A DNA stretch of 55,747 nucleotides. Origin: CAWDMN01 sp963803155. Lineage in GTDB: Bacteria; Acidobacteriota; Terriglobia; Versatilivoradales; Versatilivoraceae. A program made the position numbers and the translations under genes. Location of the stretch: NCBI GenBank assembly GCA_963803155.1, contig CAWDMN010000077.1, positions 1-55,747 on the forward strand. Reading direction: 5' to 3'. The notes below the pieces were generated by a model. It worked only from the letters and a program-made list of their open reading frames with translations, was not told where the DNA came from and did no database searches. Shown piece after piece: positions 33,940 through 43,109 of the stretch (within the stretch, counting starts at the first letter, position 1; every line of letters starts with the position of its first letter).

Positions 33940-34665
33940 ATGCAGAAGCGCTTTTCACCCAGACATCAGGTCTGGATTGTCATTTTGGTTCTTTTTGCGG
34001 GAATGGGGTCGGTTATTCTCGCCAAAGATTTCTGGCAGGAAAAACCTTTTACGCAGTGGAATGAAAATGAGGCAATGACATTGCTGTCAAATTCTCCCTG
34101 GGCAAAGACTCAACCCATCAAAGGGGACTATGGGAAAGTGTTTGTTCCTCATCAGATCGACACCTCCTCTCCCGGAGGGGCAGTTCGCACTCCAGCCATG
34201 AATCCCACCCAGGGATATGATGAAAACTCGATCTCTCTCTACGTCCGCTGGCACTCTTCCGTGAAGATCCGGCAGGCCCTTGGCCAGTTGGGATTATTGC
34301 GCAGAGTTTATACCGAGGAGATGGCCCGCCAGTTTATCAATCAGGAGATGCCCGAGATCGTTATTTCAATCATTGCTTCACGGATGGAACCCTTTGAGAA
34401 GCTGACCCTCGAAGAGACTCAGCCAAATACTTTTTTGCTCGCTAAAAAAGATAAAAACAAAAAGGTGGCCCTCAAATCTTTCATGTCTCCCAAAGAGACA
34501 CAGGATGGATCCGCCCTGTTCCTTTTCCCGCGTCTGCTTGAGGGGAATCCTGCCATTGATCCAGCCGACGAGGAAATATATTTTGTCACGGAAGTGGGGA
34601 AAATGAAGATCCGGGCTATTTTTAAATTGGCCACCATGATGACCAACGGGAAGTTGGACATTTGA
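33940..34665 (+). CDS. exported protein of the acidobacterial SPWA type, function unknown
   Basis: A 241-residue exported protein. Residues 1-28 (MQKRFSPRHQVWIVILVLFA) form a signal peptide ending near VILAKD. The mature start, WQEKPFTQWNENEAMTLLSN followed by SPWAKT, is a pattern I associate with a recurrent family of uncharacterised secreted proteins in Acidobacteriota. The rest alternates strands and helices, with VRWHSSVKIRQAL in the middle and a strand-rich end. Start ATG 33940 has GGGAGGTTGGATC upstream; the ATG at 33901 has none. No operon partner is obvious; the M19 dipeptidase follows after about 210 bp. Confidence 0.7.
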   Translation: MQKRFSPRHQVWIVILVLFAGMGSVILAKDFWQEKPFTQWNENEAMTLLSNSPWAKTQPIKGDYGKVFVPHQIDTSSPGGAVRTPAMNPTQGYDENSISLYVRWHSSVKIRQALGQLGLLRRVYTEEMARQFINQEMPEIVISIIASRMEPFEKLTLEETQPNTFLLAKKDKNKKVALKSFMSPKETQDGSALFLFPRLLEGNPAIDPADEEIYFVTEVGKMKIRAIFKLATMMTNGKLDI

Positions 34666-34874
34666 GACCTTTCATTACCGGGGAACATTTGGGACAGCGG
34701 GAAAATCGTGCAATCACGCAGGCTACATCTGATAGTGGCCACCATCACGGATCGCGCGCTCTGCCCCAGTATCTCATTCGTTTAAAAGTATTCCGGGAAA
34801 TGGAATTTGGCTTATCCGTCCCAATCAGCTGACGACTTAGCCAGAAGTTTATTACGAACGCGAGAGATGGAACC

Positions 34875-36206
34875 ATGAACTTTTCACCAACCTCATCGAT
34901 CAGGCTTGGCCTGATTTGTATCCTCTTTTCTTTTTTAATGACCGCACCCTTGCGTTCACAATCGACTGCCACCATGAAAAAAAAAGATCCCTATTTGGAA
35001 AAAGCCGAACGATTGTTGACCCAAATCTCGTTGATCGACGGTCATAACGACATTGCCGAGAACTTGCGCGAAATGTATAAAAACCAGCTGGAGCTCATCG
35101 ATCTCGGCATAGACTCCAGTCATCTGGCAAAGCATCTGCAGACTGATATCCCAAGGCTCAAGCGAGGCAAAGTCGGCGGTCAGTTTTTTGCGGCATTTGT
35201 CAATTCCGACCTGAGTGGACCGGCTGCCGTCTCCGTGATGTTCGAGCAGATCGACGTCATCCATCGCATGATCGACCGCTTCCCCATGTCCTTGGAATTT
35301 GCGGCGTCTGCTTCCGAGGTCGGGCGGATTCAAAAAGAAGGAAAGATTGCCGCTTTCATCGGAGTCGAGGGAGGGCAAGCGATTGGCAACTCCCTGGCGG
35401 TATTGCGGCAAGCCTATTCCTGCGGGGCCCGCTACCTGACTCTCACCCACGTCAAGAGCATCGACTGGGCGGAGGCCTGCCCCTGGGTTGACGTGTCAGG
35501 CACGCAGAAAAAGCACGGCGGCCTCACCCCCTTTGGCCGGGAAGTAGTCAGGGAAATGAACCGCCTCGGCATGCTGGTGGACCTCTCTCATGTTTCCGAT
35601 CAAACCATGCTCGACGCTCTCGAAACCAGTGAAGCACCCGTCATCTGGTCTCACTCTTCGGCGCGGGCCCTCTGCAATCACCCGCGCAATGTCCCGGATT
35701 CCATCCTGCTCAAAGCCAAAGCCAACGGCGGAATTGTGATGGTGAATTTTGCCCCCATGTTCATATCGGAAGAAGTCCGCCTTTCCATGGAGCCCTGGGA
35801 TGCGGAGTGGAGGCGGCTGCGGGATTTATATCCTAATGATCATGAGCGCCTCAAAGAAGAGCACAGCCGCTGGAAGTCCTCTCATCCCATCCCCCCCGCC
35901 ACTCTAAACCAGGTGGCAGACCACCTTGACCATATTCGCAAAGTGGCGGGAATCGATCACGTCGGATTGGGCTCTGATTTCGACGGGATTGATTCCACTC
36001 CGGTCGGACTCGAAGATGTCTCCTGCTATCCTGCTTTAATTGGCGAATTGCTGCGGCGTGGCTATTCTGAAAAAGAAATCCGCCAACTGGCGGGAGAAAA
36101 TATCCTGCGTGTCTTGCGTGAGGCCGAAAAAGTGGCGCAAAGGCTTCAGAAACAGCGCGGGCCTTCCGAAGCATTGATCGAAAATCTTGACGGGCCGCAA
36201 AAGTAG
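34875..36206 (+). CDS. membrane dipeptidase (peptidase family M19), exported
   Basis: A 443-residue zinc dipeptidase with an N-terminal signal (residues 1-28, ending at LRSQ). Metal ligands of the amidohydrolase fold are in place: H57 and D59 in IDGHNDIAEN, E165 in FIGVEGGQAIG, H239 in LVDLSHVSD and H260 in VIWSHSSARALC, with the late Asp in VGLGSDFDGID. Exported M19 enzymes hydrolyse dipeptides, including some with D-residues at the C-terminal side. Length is normal. GAGAGATGGAACC precedes the ATG. The gene ends 11 bp before repeat B copy 2, which separates it from the convergent CBM9-like gene. Together with the M28 peptidase it would feed amino acids, including histidine, to the hut operon. 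Confidence 0.93.
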   Translation: MNFSPTSSIRLGLICILFSFLMTAPLRSQSTATMKKKDPYLEKAERLLTQISLIDGHNDIAENLREMYKNQLELIDLGIDSSHLAKHLQTDIPRLKRGKVGGQFFAAFVNSDLSGPAAVSVMFEQIDVIHRMIDRFPMSLEFAASASEVGRIQKEGKIAAFIGVEGGQAIGNSLAVLRQAYSCGARYLTLTHVKSIDWAEACPWVDVSGTQKKHGGLTPFGREVVREMNRLGMLVDLSHVSDQTMLDALETSEAPVIWSHSSARALCNHPRNVPDSILLKAKANGGIVMVNFAPMFISEEVRLSMEPWDAEWRRLRDLYPNDHERLKEEHSRWKSSHPIPPATLNQVADHLDHIRKVAGIDHVGLGSDFDGIDSTPVGLEDVSCYPALIGELLRRGYSEKEIRQLAGENILRVLREAEKVAQRLQKQRGPSEALIENLDGPQK

Positions 36207-36216
36207 ACCCCTCCTA

Positions 36217-36309
36217 GAAAATAGCGTGGATGGAGGCGGGGTGCTCCCACCCCGTCTGGGTTTGCCAAACCTGCTCAGACGGCCTGAGGGCAGGCCGCCT
36301 CCATCATCC
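36217..36309 (-). repeat. repeat B, copy 2 (between convergent genes)
   Basis: Reverse complement of the copies at 13741 and 50744. The outer ends are GTGGATGGAGGCGGGGTG and CAGGCCGCCTCCATCATCCC. Inside, CCGTCTGGG..TTTGCCAAAC..CTCAGACGG forms a second hairpin. It lies exactly between the stops of the M19 and CBM9-like genes and so may terminate both transcripts. Confidence 0.8.
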
Positions 36310-36310
36310 C

Positions 36311-36339
36311 ATGTTCATTTTCTTACCGTGCCAGCCACC
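36311..36339 (-). repeat. repeat C, copy 2
   Basis: On the minus strand: TGGCTGGCACGGTAAGAAAATG, then AACAT. It abuts repeat B copy 2, as copies 1 and 3 abut their B partners. It also supplies the last codons and stop of the CBM9-like gene. Confidence 0.6.
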
Positions 36340-37298
36340 GCAGCCATTTTCACGAGTTGGGAGGAGAAGTGGATGAATGGAAAGCATTCGGGAATATGGG
36401 AATCCCAGGCGCCGTGGGCACTCCAGGTCCAACCACCAGAGTCACTGGCCGGGGGAGCTTCCTTATATTGATTGAACCGGGAAAAATCCATGCGCCAGAC
36501 ATCTCCATCTTTCGGTGGAATCGCGCGCTGATCGACCAGCGTGAGCGGTTTCATGCCTGCCCAGGGGAAAGCCAGTTCCACGGTCCAACCCCGGTCGCGG
36601 TCCGATTCGTCATTGAGGGTGCCATCCACGTGAACCGCTGTTTGGATTCCGGGAAAATCCCAGCCGAAAAATCCAAGACGGCCGCCGCGGGGATGTTTGG
36701 TGAAACCCACGCCATTGAAGGGCTGGGCTTTGGGAACATTTCGCTGAAATTCAGGGAGCTTGCCGTACCCACTTCGCTCATAAGCCTCTTCCCAAATGAA
36801 AAATACTTCATAAATCGTGTTGAGCGCATTGATCTCGAACTCGTAATAGGCATCCTTGCCGGCAATGAACACCTCAACATCATTGTTGGTATAGATTAAA
36901 GAATCCCGCTCGGTGAGATTGGCCGACACATGCGGCTCTTCAATCCAAAAGCCGACATAAAGATTCTTCTCATCCCACAGCACCGCCGCGCGCGTATCAT
37001 GGATGGTCCGCTTCCCCGTGATCATATCCACGAAGCGGGGAGATCGGGGAGCGCGCCGCCAACAGGGCTCGTCCAAGCGGCCATCGATCTTAATGGATTC
37101 ATCGACACGGTAAGCCGTGTAATGGGCAATTTTTTCTTCCGGCCAGGGGAAGGGAGAAACCGTCGCTTTGGAAAGCATGGCTTTTTTCCTTTCTTTTTCC
37201 GGGGAGGAATACACGGATGTGCATTCGAGAATAAAACCGTAACATGCCAGGATGAATAAAAGTATCATCAGGCAACGTTTAATCTTCGGAAATGACAT
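36315..37298 (-). CDS. exported carbohydrate-binding family 9-like protein
   Basis: A 327-residue exported protein. Residues 1-32 (MSFPKIKRCLMILLFILACY) are a signal sequence. From about residue 60 the CBM9-like fold is evident: IKIDGRLDEPCWRRAPRSPR, then RAAVLWDEKNLYVGFWIEEP, NNDVEVFIAGKDAYYEFEIN and GWTVELAFPWAGM, with Trp and acidic residues at usual ligand and calcium positions. Such domains bind sugar ends or occur alone in secreted proteins of unknown role. Start 37298 is chosen because AGAGG precedes it; a longer frame to 37400 has no ribosome site. The C-terminal residues come from repeat C and probably replace the original end. Confidence 0.8.
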   Translation of the reverse strand: MSFPKIKRCLMILLFILACYGFILECTSVYSSPEKERKKAMLSKATVSPFPWPEEKIAHYTAYRVDESIKIDGRLDEPCWRRAPRSPRFVDMITGKRTIHDTRAAVLWDEKNLYVGFWIEEPHVSANLTERDSLIYTNNDVEVFIAGKDAYYEFEINALNTIYEVFFIWEEAYERSGYGKLPEFQRNVPKAQPFNGVGFTKHPRGGRLGFFGWDFPGIQTAVHVDGTLNDESDRDRGWTVELAFPWAGMKPLTLVDQRAIPPKDGDVWRMDFSRFNQYKEAPPASDSGGWTWSAHGAWDSHIPECFPFIHFSSQLVKMAAVAGTVRK

Positions 37299-37556
37299 TT
37301 TTGGCCTCTTGGTTAAGGAGTGAGAAACAGATGACACGCTCATCTGGATGAGCAACAGCGGCATTCTTACACCTTTTTGCCAAATGGACAAGCAAGGCAA
37401 AAAGAAGGAGTATTACTAAAAATGGAACAAGAAAGAGAGTGCGCCGAGGGATGGAATGCAGGGGATCGATGTATTACGCGCTGCGCCAACGCATGCTACG
37501 GAAGGTACTCAACGATTTTTACGGAAATTGGGGTTTTGCTCTTCCCTCTCGACGGA

Positions 37557-37820
37557 CTAACTCATGTGCCATACCTTCTTCAGGAAAACAGGCAACAAGA
37601 GTAGAGTGCTCGCGATGAAAGAAAATAACAGCGAGGAGAGATTGCTAAAGTTGAAGGAGATCAAAAGAGGAGCCTCATAGAATACTTTGTTGGCGAAATG
37701 CCAAAGGGTTCGGGCTGAGCGAACCAATAAATTATTCCTCGATTCGAAGCGAATCATCCAAGACGGATTCGCATTGCAGCGGGATAGATGAGTTGAATGA
37801 AGTCTGATTATTTTTGCCAT
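37557..37820 (-). CDS. small membrane protein, 87 residues (uncertain)
   Basis: The frame starts MAKIIRLHSTHLSRCNANPS behind a strong ribosome site (CAGGAGAAGGACA). The last third is hydrophobic (FSNLSSLLFSFIASTLLLLP) and ends VFLKKVWHMS, suggesting one C-terminal membrane helix. I recognise no family, and codon use gives no clear support. The ribosome site is the main reason to list it. Confidence 0.35.
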   Translation of the reverse strand: MAKIIRLHSTHLSRCNANPSWMIRFESRNNLLVRSARTLWHFANKVFYEAPLLISFNFSNLSSLLFSFIASTLLLLPVFLKKVWHMS

Positions 37821-38309
37821 TGTCCTTCTCCTGACTTTGCCTCCCCTTTCATCCGTAAATACGAAATTTCACGCGAGAGAGTTTCAAAAATATTAAAAGC
37901 CTCGCTTATTTTTAAACACAAAGCGGGTGTATAGCCAAAACATCCGTCACCGGGAGACCTGGCGGGACTTTGTCCGGATTCATAAAAATTCACTGAACTG
38001 GAAAGTCAAAACCAAATTCAGAAAAAGACTCAGCCTGATGAAGCCGCAACCAAAGCAATATTCACCACGAAGAACTCGAAGAGTGTGTTTTATAATTTTA
38101 CGGCTATCTTTCTTCGTGCTCTCCGTGTGCTTCGTGGTAAAAAATGGGGACAGTAACCTGGAGGATGCCTCCGCTTGACGGATCGGAGATCTCGAAATAC
38201 ACTTTGGTCATGAAAAAGAATCCAGAATAAATCGATTATCAGCCGTTGAACAGTTTGCGGCCAAGCTGTGAGGGATGGCTCTCCGGAAATCTCAAATAGA
38301 AGAAGGATC
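37821..38309. other. 489-bp region upstream of the hut operon
   Basis: It contains an inverted-repeat element at 38061-38145 and no gene I can support. The hut promoter should lie between about 38146 and 38295; I see no clear boxes and no HutC/HutP-type operator that I can identify. Confidence 0.45.
38061..38145. repeat. ORF-less inverted-repeat element (CACGAAG type)
   Basis: The left arm is TTCACCACGAAGAACTCGAA. The right arm, on the minus strand, begins ACCACGAAGCACACGGAGAG then CACGAAG. The arms consist of 9-bp CACGAAGNN units like those of the GxxExxY element, but fewer than 30 bp lie between them. It is upstream of the hut operon. Confidence 0.6.
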
Positions 38310-39833
38310 ATGAAGAACAGAACGCCGATAGAAATTGATGGAAATCAACTCACGCTGGAAGATTTTTCCGAGGTGGTCCACAACTTCGCCGCGGTGCGCC
38401 TTTCCAAGCGGGCCGGGCGAAAGATGCGAGAATCGCGAAAACTGGTGGAACGGATTGCGGCTTCCGATGTCCCGGCCTATGGGATTAATACGGGCTTCGG
38501 CAAGCTGGCCGATCGCCGGATTGCTCCCGGACAGGTGGAAAAACTGCAGCTAAACCTGATCAGAAGCCATGCTTGTGGAGTGGGATCTCCATTGAGCGTA
38601 GCCGAAACCCGGGGCATCCTGCTCTGCCGGGCCAATGCGCTGGCCAAGGGATTCTCGGGTGTCCGTCCGGAGGTCGCCGCGTTTTTGCTCGATATGCTCA
38701 ACCGCGGGATACATCCGGTAATTCCCTCCCAGGGCTCCGTCGGCGCAAGCGGAGATTTGGCGCCGCTGGCCCACCTCGCGTTGGTTCTGATTGGGGAAGG
38801 CGAAGCATGGAACGGGGCCGGAACCGTGAAGGGAAAAACCGCCCTCCGCCAAGCCGGCCTGCAGCCGCTCATTCCGCAAGCCAAAGAGGGGCTGGCTTTA
38901 TTAAATGGAACTCAAGCCATGTTGAGCGTTGGCTGCCTGTCCTTACTTTCCGCTGAAAATCTTCTGGACACCGCGGATGTGGCTTCCGCCTTGAGTTTGG
39001 ATGCTCTCAAAGGGACTCCGCGCGCCTTTGATGAAAAGCTGCAGCAAACACGGCCTTACCCTGGGCAGGTGAAGACTGCCGACAATCTGCGCCGCTTGTT
39101 GGCGGGCAGCGAAATCCGGGCTTCGCACTTAGATTGTCCGCGTGTGCAGGATGCCTATAGCCTCCGCTGCATTCCCCAGGTCCACGGGGCTATTCGCGAT
39201 ACACTCGATCTGGCCCGCCGCACCTTTTCCATCGAGCTGAATGCCGCCACGGACAATCCTTTGGTGTTTGCCGAGGAAGGCGAAATTATCTCCGGCGGCA
39301 ATTTTCATGGGCAGCCGCTGGCATTGGTTCTGGATTATATGGCCATCGCCTTGACGGAATTGGCCAGCATCTCCGAAAGGCGGATTGAACGGTTGATCAC
39401 GCCGGAATATGGGGATCTTCCCCCCTTTCTCACTCTCGAGCCTGGACTGAATTCCGGATTTATGATGCTCCAAGTGACGGCGGCGGCGCTGACCTCCGAC
39501 TGCAAAGTCCTGGCGCATCCGGCCTCCGTCGACTCCATCCCCACCTCGGGAAACCGTGAAGATCACGTGAGCATGGGGATGGGCGCCGCCCTGAAATTGA
39601 AGCGCGTGCTGGAAAATCTCAGACGTGTGTTGGCCATCGAACTCCTTTGCTCCAGTCAAGGACTTGATTTCCTGCAACCTCTGCAGCCGGGGGTCGGTGG
39701 GCGGAAAGCCTGGCGGCTAGTCCGCTCGGTCTCCCCTTTCCTGGGAAAGGACCGCTCTTTGGCGAAAGACATTATCAAAATAGAACAGCTCATCGAGGCG
39801 GATCAGTTCGCTTCAATTCTAAAGGGACTATGA
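38310..39833 (+). CDS. hutH: histidine ammonia-lyase
   Basis: A 507-residue cytoplasmic lyase that turns L-histidine into urocanate and ammonia, the first step of histidine degradation. The MIO cofactor forms from Ala146-Ser147-Gly148 in GSVGASGDLAPLAHLAL. Tyr57 in YGINTGFGKL is the catalytic tyrosine, and ELNAATDNPLVF and ISGGNFHGQP complete the active site. Length matches the family. Start ATG 38310 is supported by AGAAGAAGGATC; an ATG at 38268 lacks this. It heads hutH-hutU-hutI-ftcD, all on the plus strand. Confidence 0.97.
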   Translation: MKNRTPIEIDGNQLTLEDFSEVVHNFAAVRLSKRAGRKMRESRKLVERIAASDVPAYGINTGFGKLADRRIAPGQVEKLQLNLIRSHACGVGSPLSVAETRGILLCRANALAKGFSGVRPEVAAFLLDMLNRGIHPVIPSQGSVGASGDLAPLAHLALVLIGEGEAWNGAGTVKGKTALRQAGLQPLIPQAKEGLALLNGTQAMLSVGCLSLLSAENLLDTADVASALSLDALKGTPRAFDEKLQQTRPYPGQVKTADNLRRLLAGSEIRASHLDCPRVQDAYSLRCIPQVHGAIRDTLDLARRTFSIELNAATDNPLVFAEEGEIISGGNFHGQPLALVLDYMAIALTELASISERRIERLITPEYGDLPPFLTLEPGLNSGFMMLQVTAAALTSDCKVLAHPASVDSIPTSGNREDHVSMGMGAALKLKRVLENLRRVLAIELLCSSQGLDFLQPLQPGVGGRKAWRLVRSVSPFLGKDRSLAKDIIKIEQLIEADQFASILKGL

Positions 39834-39875
39834 TGATTCGTTGTTAGAATCATCACAAAATAAGACCACTGTGCA

Positions 39876-39973
39876 AGGCGAAATAGCACGAAGCGGCAGC
39901 GAGTGATTAGGGCGGCCCTGCAAAAACACGCGGCTCCGGCAATGCGAAGCTGATCGTTCGTCATTATTTCGCG
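39876..39973. repeat. palindromic element between hutH and hutU
   Basis: The left arm GGCGAAATAGCACGAAGCGG and the right arm, whose reverse complement is GCGAAATAATGACGAACGAT, form an imperfect 98-bp dyad. The portion AGCACGAAGCGGCAGCGAGT also occurs in inverted form near 44661 and 44798. It makes the hutH-hutU gap 179 bp, longer than expected inside an operon. Confidence 0.55.
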
Positions 39974-40012
39974 TTTTTGTTATGGGGAATATTCCAGACA
40001 AAAGGAGCGGCC

Positions 40013-41677
40013 ATGGACGACTACCATCCGATTCAGGCGCCCCGGGGGCTGCAGCTCTCCTGCAAAGGCTGGCATCAGGAAGCCGCCCTGCGCATGCTCA
40101 TGAACAACCTTGACGAAGCCGTGGCGGAAAATCCCCGGGACCTCGTGGTATATGGCGGAACGGGCAAAGCCGCGCGCAACTGGCGTTGTTACCATGCCAT
40201 CGTAAAGAGTCTGCGCGAACTGGAAGATGACGAAACCCTCCTGATTCAGTCGGGCAAACCGGTGGGAATTTTTCGGACGCATCCTTATGCTCCTCGTGTC
40301 TTGATTGCGAACAGCAACCTAGTGGGTCACTGGGCTAATTGGGAAGAATTTCGCCGCTTGGAAGCCCTTGACTTGATGATGTATGGCCAGATGACCGCGG
40401 GAAGCTGGATTTACATTGGAACCCAGGGAATTGTCCAAGGGACGTACGAAACTTTTGCCGCTGCCGGGAAAAAACACTTTGGAGGAAATCTGGCCGGAAA
40501 GCTGGTCGTCTCCGGCGGCATGGGCGGCATGGGCGGCGCTCAGCCATTGGCGGCCACTTTGAATGGAGCGGTTTTCCTCGGGGTGGACGTGAATGCGGAC
40601 CGCATCATGCGACGCGTCAGGACAAGGTATTGTGATTGCCGGGTGGATTCCCTGGATGAAGCATTACAATTGGCAACCCAGGCGAAAAATGAAAAACGGG
40701 CCTTATCCATCGGACTGGTGGGTAATTGTGCCGAAGTTCTTCCTGAGTTGGTCCGCCGGAACTTTGTCCCTGATTTGTTGACGGATCAGACGAGCGCTCA
40801 TGATCCCTTGAATGGATATATCCCTGCCGGACTGTCACTTCAGCAAGCCCATGATTTGCGCCTCCAGAACCCGAACGAGTATCTGAAGCGTTCGCTGCAT
40901 TCCATCGCCATTCATGTTCAAGCCATGCTGGATCTGCAAGAAATGGGAGCGGCCACTTTTGATTACGGGAACAACATCCGTCATTTTGCATTACAAGCGG
41001 GCATTCAGAACGCATTCGATTTCCCCGGATTCATTCCAGCGTATGTCCGTCCGCTTTTTTGCCAGGGGCGGGGGCCTTTCCGTTGGGCGGCTCTCTCCGG
41101 CGATCCCGCGGATATTGCGGTCACTGATGAATTGATCCTGGAAATGTTCCCGGAAGATGAAGTACTGCATCGCTGGATTCCGTTGGCGAGGGAAAGAATT
41201 GCCTTCCAGGGACTTCCGGCCAGGATCTGCTGGTTGGGACATGGGCAGAGAGCCCGCTTTGGCGAGCGAATCAATTCCCTGGTCGGGAGCGGAAAGATCC
41301 AGGCCCCCATTGTAATTGGCCGGGACCATCTGGATTGCGGTTCCGTGGCTTCCCCTTTCCGGGAAACCGAATCCATGCAGGATGGCAGCGATGCCATCGC
41401 CGACTGGCCGATCTTGAACGCGCTTTTAAACACTGCCTCCGGCGCTAGTTGGGTTTCTTTTCATCATGGAGGCGGGGTGGGCATTGGTTACTCTTTACAT
41501 GCCGGCCAGGTGATTGTGGCTGACGGGACCGCCGAGATGGCGGTGCGGCTTAACCGTGTTCTGACCAACGATCCGGGGATGGGCATCATCCGGCACGTCG
41601 ACGCCGGTTACCCGGAAGCCCGGAACACAGCGCACAACAATGGCGTCAAAATCCCGATGATTGAAGGCGAGCTGTAG
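40013..41677 (+). CDS. hutU: urocanate hydratase (urocanase)
   Basis: A 554-residue cytoplasmic enzyme converting urocanate to 4-imidazolone-5-propionate with tightly bound NAD+. The NAD+ segment VSGGMGGMGGAQPLAATLNG is intact, the catalytic-cysteine strand is ARICWLGHGQRA, and the substrate loop includes HHGGGVGIGYSLHAGQ near the end. Length equals that of characterised urocanases. ATG 40013 follows AAAGGAGCGGCC; an ATG at 39977 is within the repeat region. Second gene of the hut operon. Confidence 0.97.
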   Translation: MDDYHPIQAPRGLQLSCKGWHQEAALRMLMNNLDEAVAENPRDLVVYGGTGKAARNWRCYHAIVKSLRELEDDETLLIQSGKPVGIFRTHPYAPRVLIANSNLVGHWANWEEFRRLEALDLMMYGQMTAGSWIYIGTQGIVQGTYETFAAAGKKHFGGNLAGKLVVSGGMGGMGGAQPLAATLNGAVFLGVDVNADRIMRRVRTRYCDCRVDSLDEALQLATQAKNEKRALSIGLVGNCAEVLPELVRRNFVPDLLTDQTSAHDPLNGYIPAGLSLQQAHDLRLQNPNEYLKRSLHSIAIHVQAMLDLQEMGAATFDYGNNIRHFALQAGIQNAFDFPGFIPAYVRPLFCQGRGPFRWAALSGDPADIAVTDELILEMFPEDEVLHRWIPLARERIAFQGLPARICWLGHGQRARFGERINSLVGSGKIQAPIVIGRDHLDCGSVASPFRETESMQDGSDAIADWPILNALLNTASGASWVSFHHGGGVGIGYSLHAGQVIVADGTAEMAVRLNRVLTNDPGMGIIRHVDAGYPEARNTAHNNGVKIPMIEGEL

Positions 41678-41831
41678 CAGTGGTCGGGTGGGTTAGCGCG
41701 TGGTGACGGCGTCACCAGCGCTTAACCCATCATGCTCCGGTTAAGCTTTCTCGATGCGATGCGCCCTTTTCTCTGATGCACTCCGCGAGAAAAGGTACTT
41801 TACAAAAGGACTCCAAATAGGTGCTTATAAT

Positions 41832-43085
41832 ATGGATCTTCTCATCTCTCCCTGCGCACAACTCCTGACGCTGGCCGGTCCTCCCGGCTCGCGCCGCGGA
41901 AAACCACAAAGCGATCTGGGACTCCTATCAGATGGAGCCGTCTGGATTGAAGGGACGAAGATTAAGATGGCCGGACGCCGGGAGGAGGTGGAGAAGGCCG
42001 TAGGTCCGCATGAAATCGATTGCCTCTCCGCGGCTGGATGCGTGGTCCTGCCCGGATTCGTGGACAGCCACGCCCATCCTGTCTTTACGGCTTCCAGGGA
42101 ACAGGAATTTGAATGGCGCATTCAAGGTATGACTTACCGGGAGATTGCGGAGGCTGGCGGCGGAATTCTCAGCAGCGTCCGGGCCGTTCGTGCCGCTTCA
42201 AGGATGGACTTGGTCAGGGCCACCCTGCCCCGTCTGGTGAAGGTTCTGCAGCATGGGACGACAACTTTGGAAGTGAAAAGCGGCTATGGTTTGGATCTTG
42301 AGAACGAAGTCAAAATGCTCGAATCCATCCGCGAGGTTCAGAAGATGACCCCCCTGGAATTGGTCCCAACTTTTCTGGGTGCCCACGAAATCCCGCCTGA
42401 GCACAAACAAAATCCTCTCGCCTATGTAGAGGAAATTACGCAACGGATGATCCCTGAGGTGGCTCGCCGAGAACTGGCTGAATATTGCGATTGCTTTGTC
42501 GAGCCTCACCTTTTTGATTTGTCCGCGGCGGAAACCATCCTTGCCTGTGCCAAAGCTCATGGATTAAAGACCCGGCTTCACGCCGATCAGCTCAGCCACA
42601 GCGGCGCGGCCCGCCTGGGCGTCCGGCTGGAAGCGATATCCGTCGATCATTTGGAACAGTTGGATATTGAAGATGTTCAAGCACTGGCTGGCAGTTCCAC
42701 GATTGCCACTCTTTTGCCCGGATCGGTTTATCATTTGGGATTAATAAAATATCCCCCAGCTCGGGAGTTGATCGATACGGGAGTGGCCGTGGCTTTGGCA
42801 ACCGACTTCAATCCCGGCAGTTCACCCACTCTGAACATGCAGATGATTCTTTCCCTCGCCTGCACCCAGATGCGGATGACTCCGGCCGAGGCCATCGTGG
42901 CAGCCACTTACAACGGAGCTTGTGCCCTGGAAAGGGAAGATCGTCTCGGTTCCCTGGAAGCCGGAAAACAGGCGGATCTCTGCATTATGGATGTTCCCGA
43001 TTTCCGGCAAATCCCCTATTATTTCGGGGTGAACCACTGCCGGCAAGTCATCAAAGCCGGTGAGATTGTTTATTCCACGGACTGA
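41832..43085 (+). CDS. hutI: imidazolonepropionase
   Basis: A 417-residue cytoplasmic amidohydrolase that opens imidazolone propionate to N-formimidoyl-L-glutamate. Metal ligands: the two His of LPGFVDSHAHPVF, His of TFLGAHEIPPEH, His of TRLHADQLSHSG and the Asp of ALATDFNPGSSP. Length is normal. The frame extends upstream to 41754, but ATG 41832 is closer to the family start (MDLLISPCAQLLTL). It lies 24 bp before ftcD, so the two are co-transcribed. Confidence 0.96.
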   Translation: MDLLISPCAQLLTLAGPPGSRRGKPQSDLGLLSDGAVWIEGTKIKMAGRREEVEKAVGPHEIDCLSAAGCVVLPGFVDSHAHPVFTASREQEFEWRIQGMTYREIAEAGGGILSSVRAVRAASRMDLVRATLPRLVKVLQHGTTTLEVKSGYGLDLENEVKMLESIREVQKMTPLELVPTFLGAHEIPPEHKQNPLAYVEEITQRMIPEVARRELAEYCDCFVEPHLFDLSAAETILACAKAHGLKTRLHADQLSHSGAARLGVRLEAISVDHLEQLDIEDVQALAGSSTIATLLPGSVYHLGLIKYPPARELIDTGVAVALATDFNPGSSPTLNMQMILSLACTQMRMTPAEAIVAATYNGACALEREDRLGSLEAGKQADLCIMDVPDFRQIPYYFGVNHCRQVIKAGEIVYSTD

Positions 43086-43109
43086 TTCTTATCGAATCGA
43101 GGATTACCC

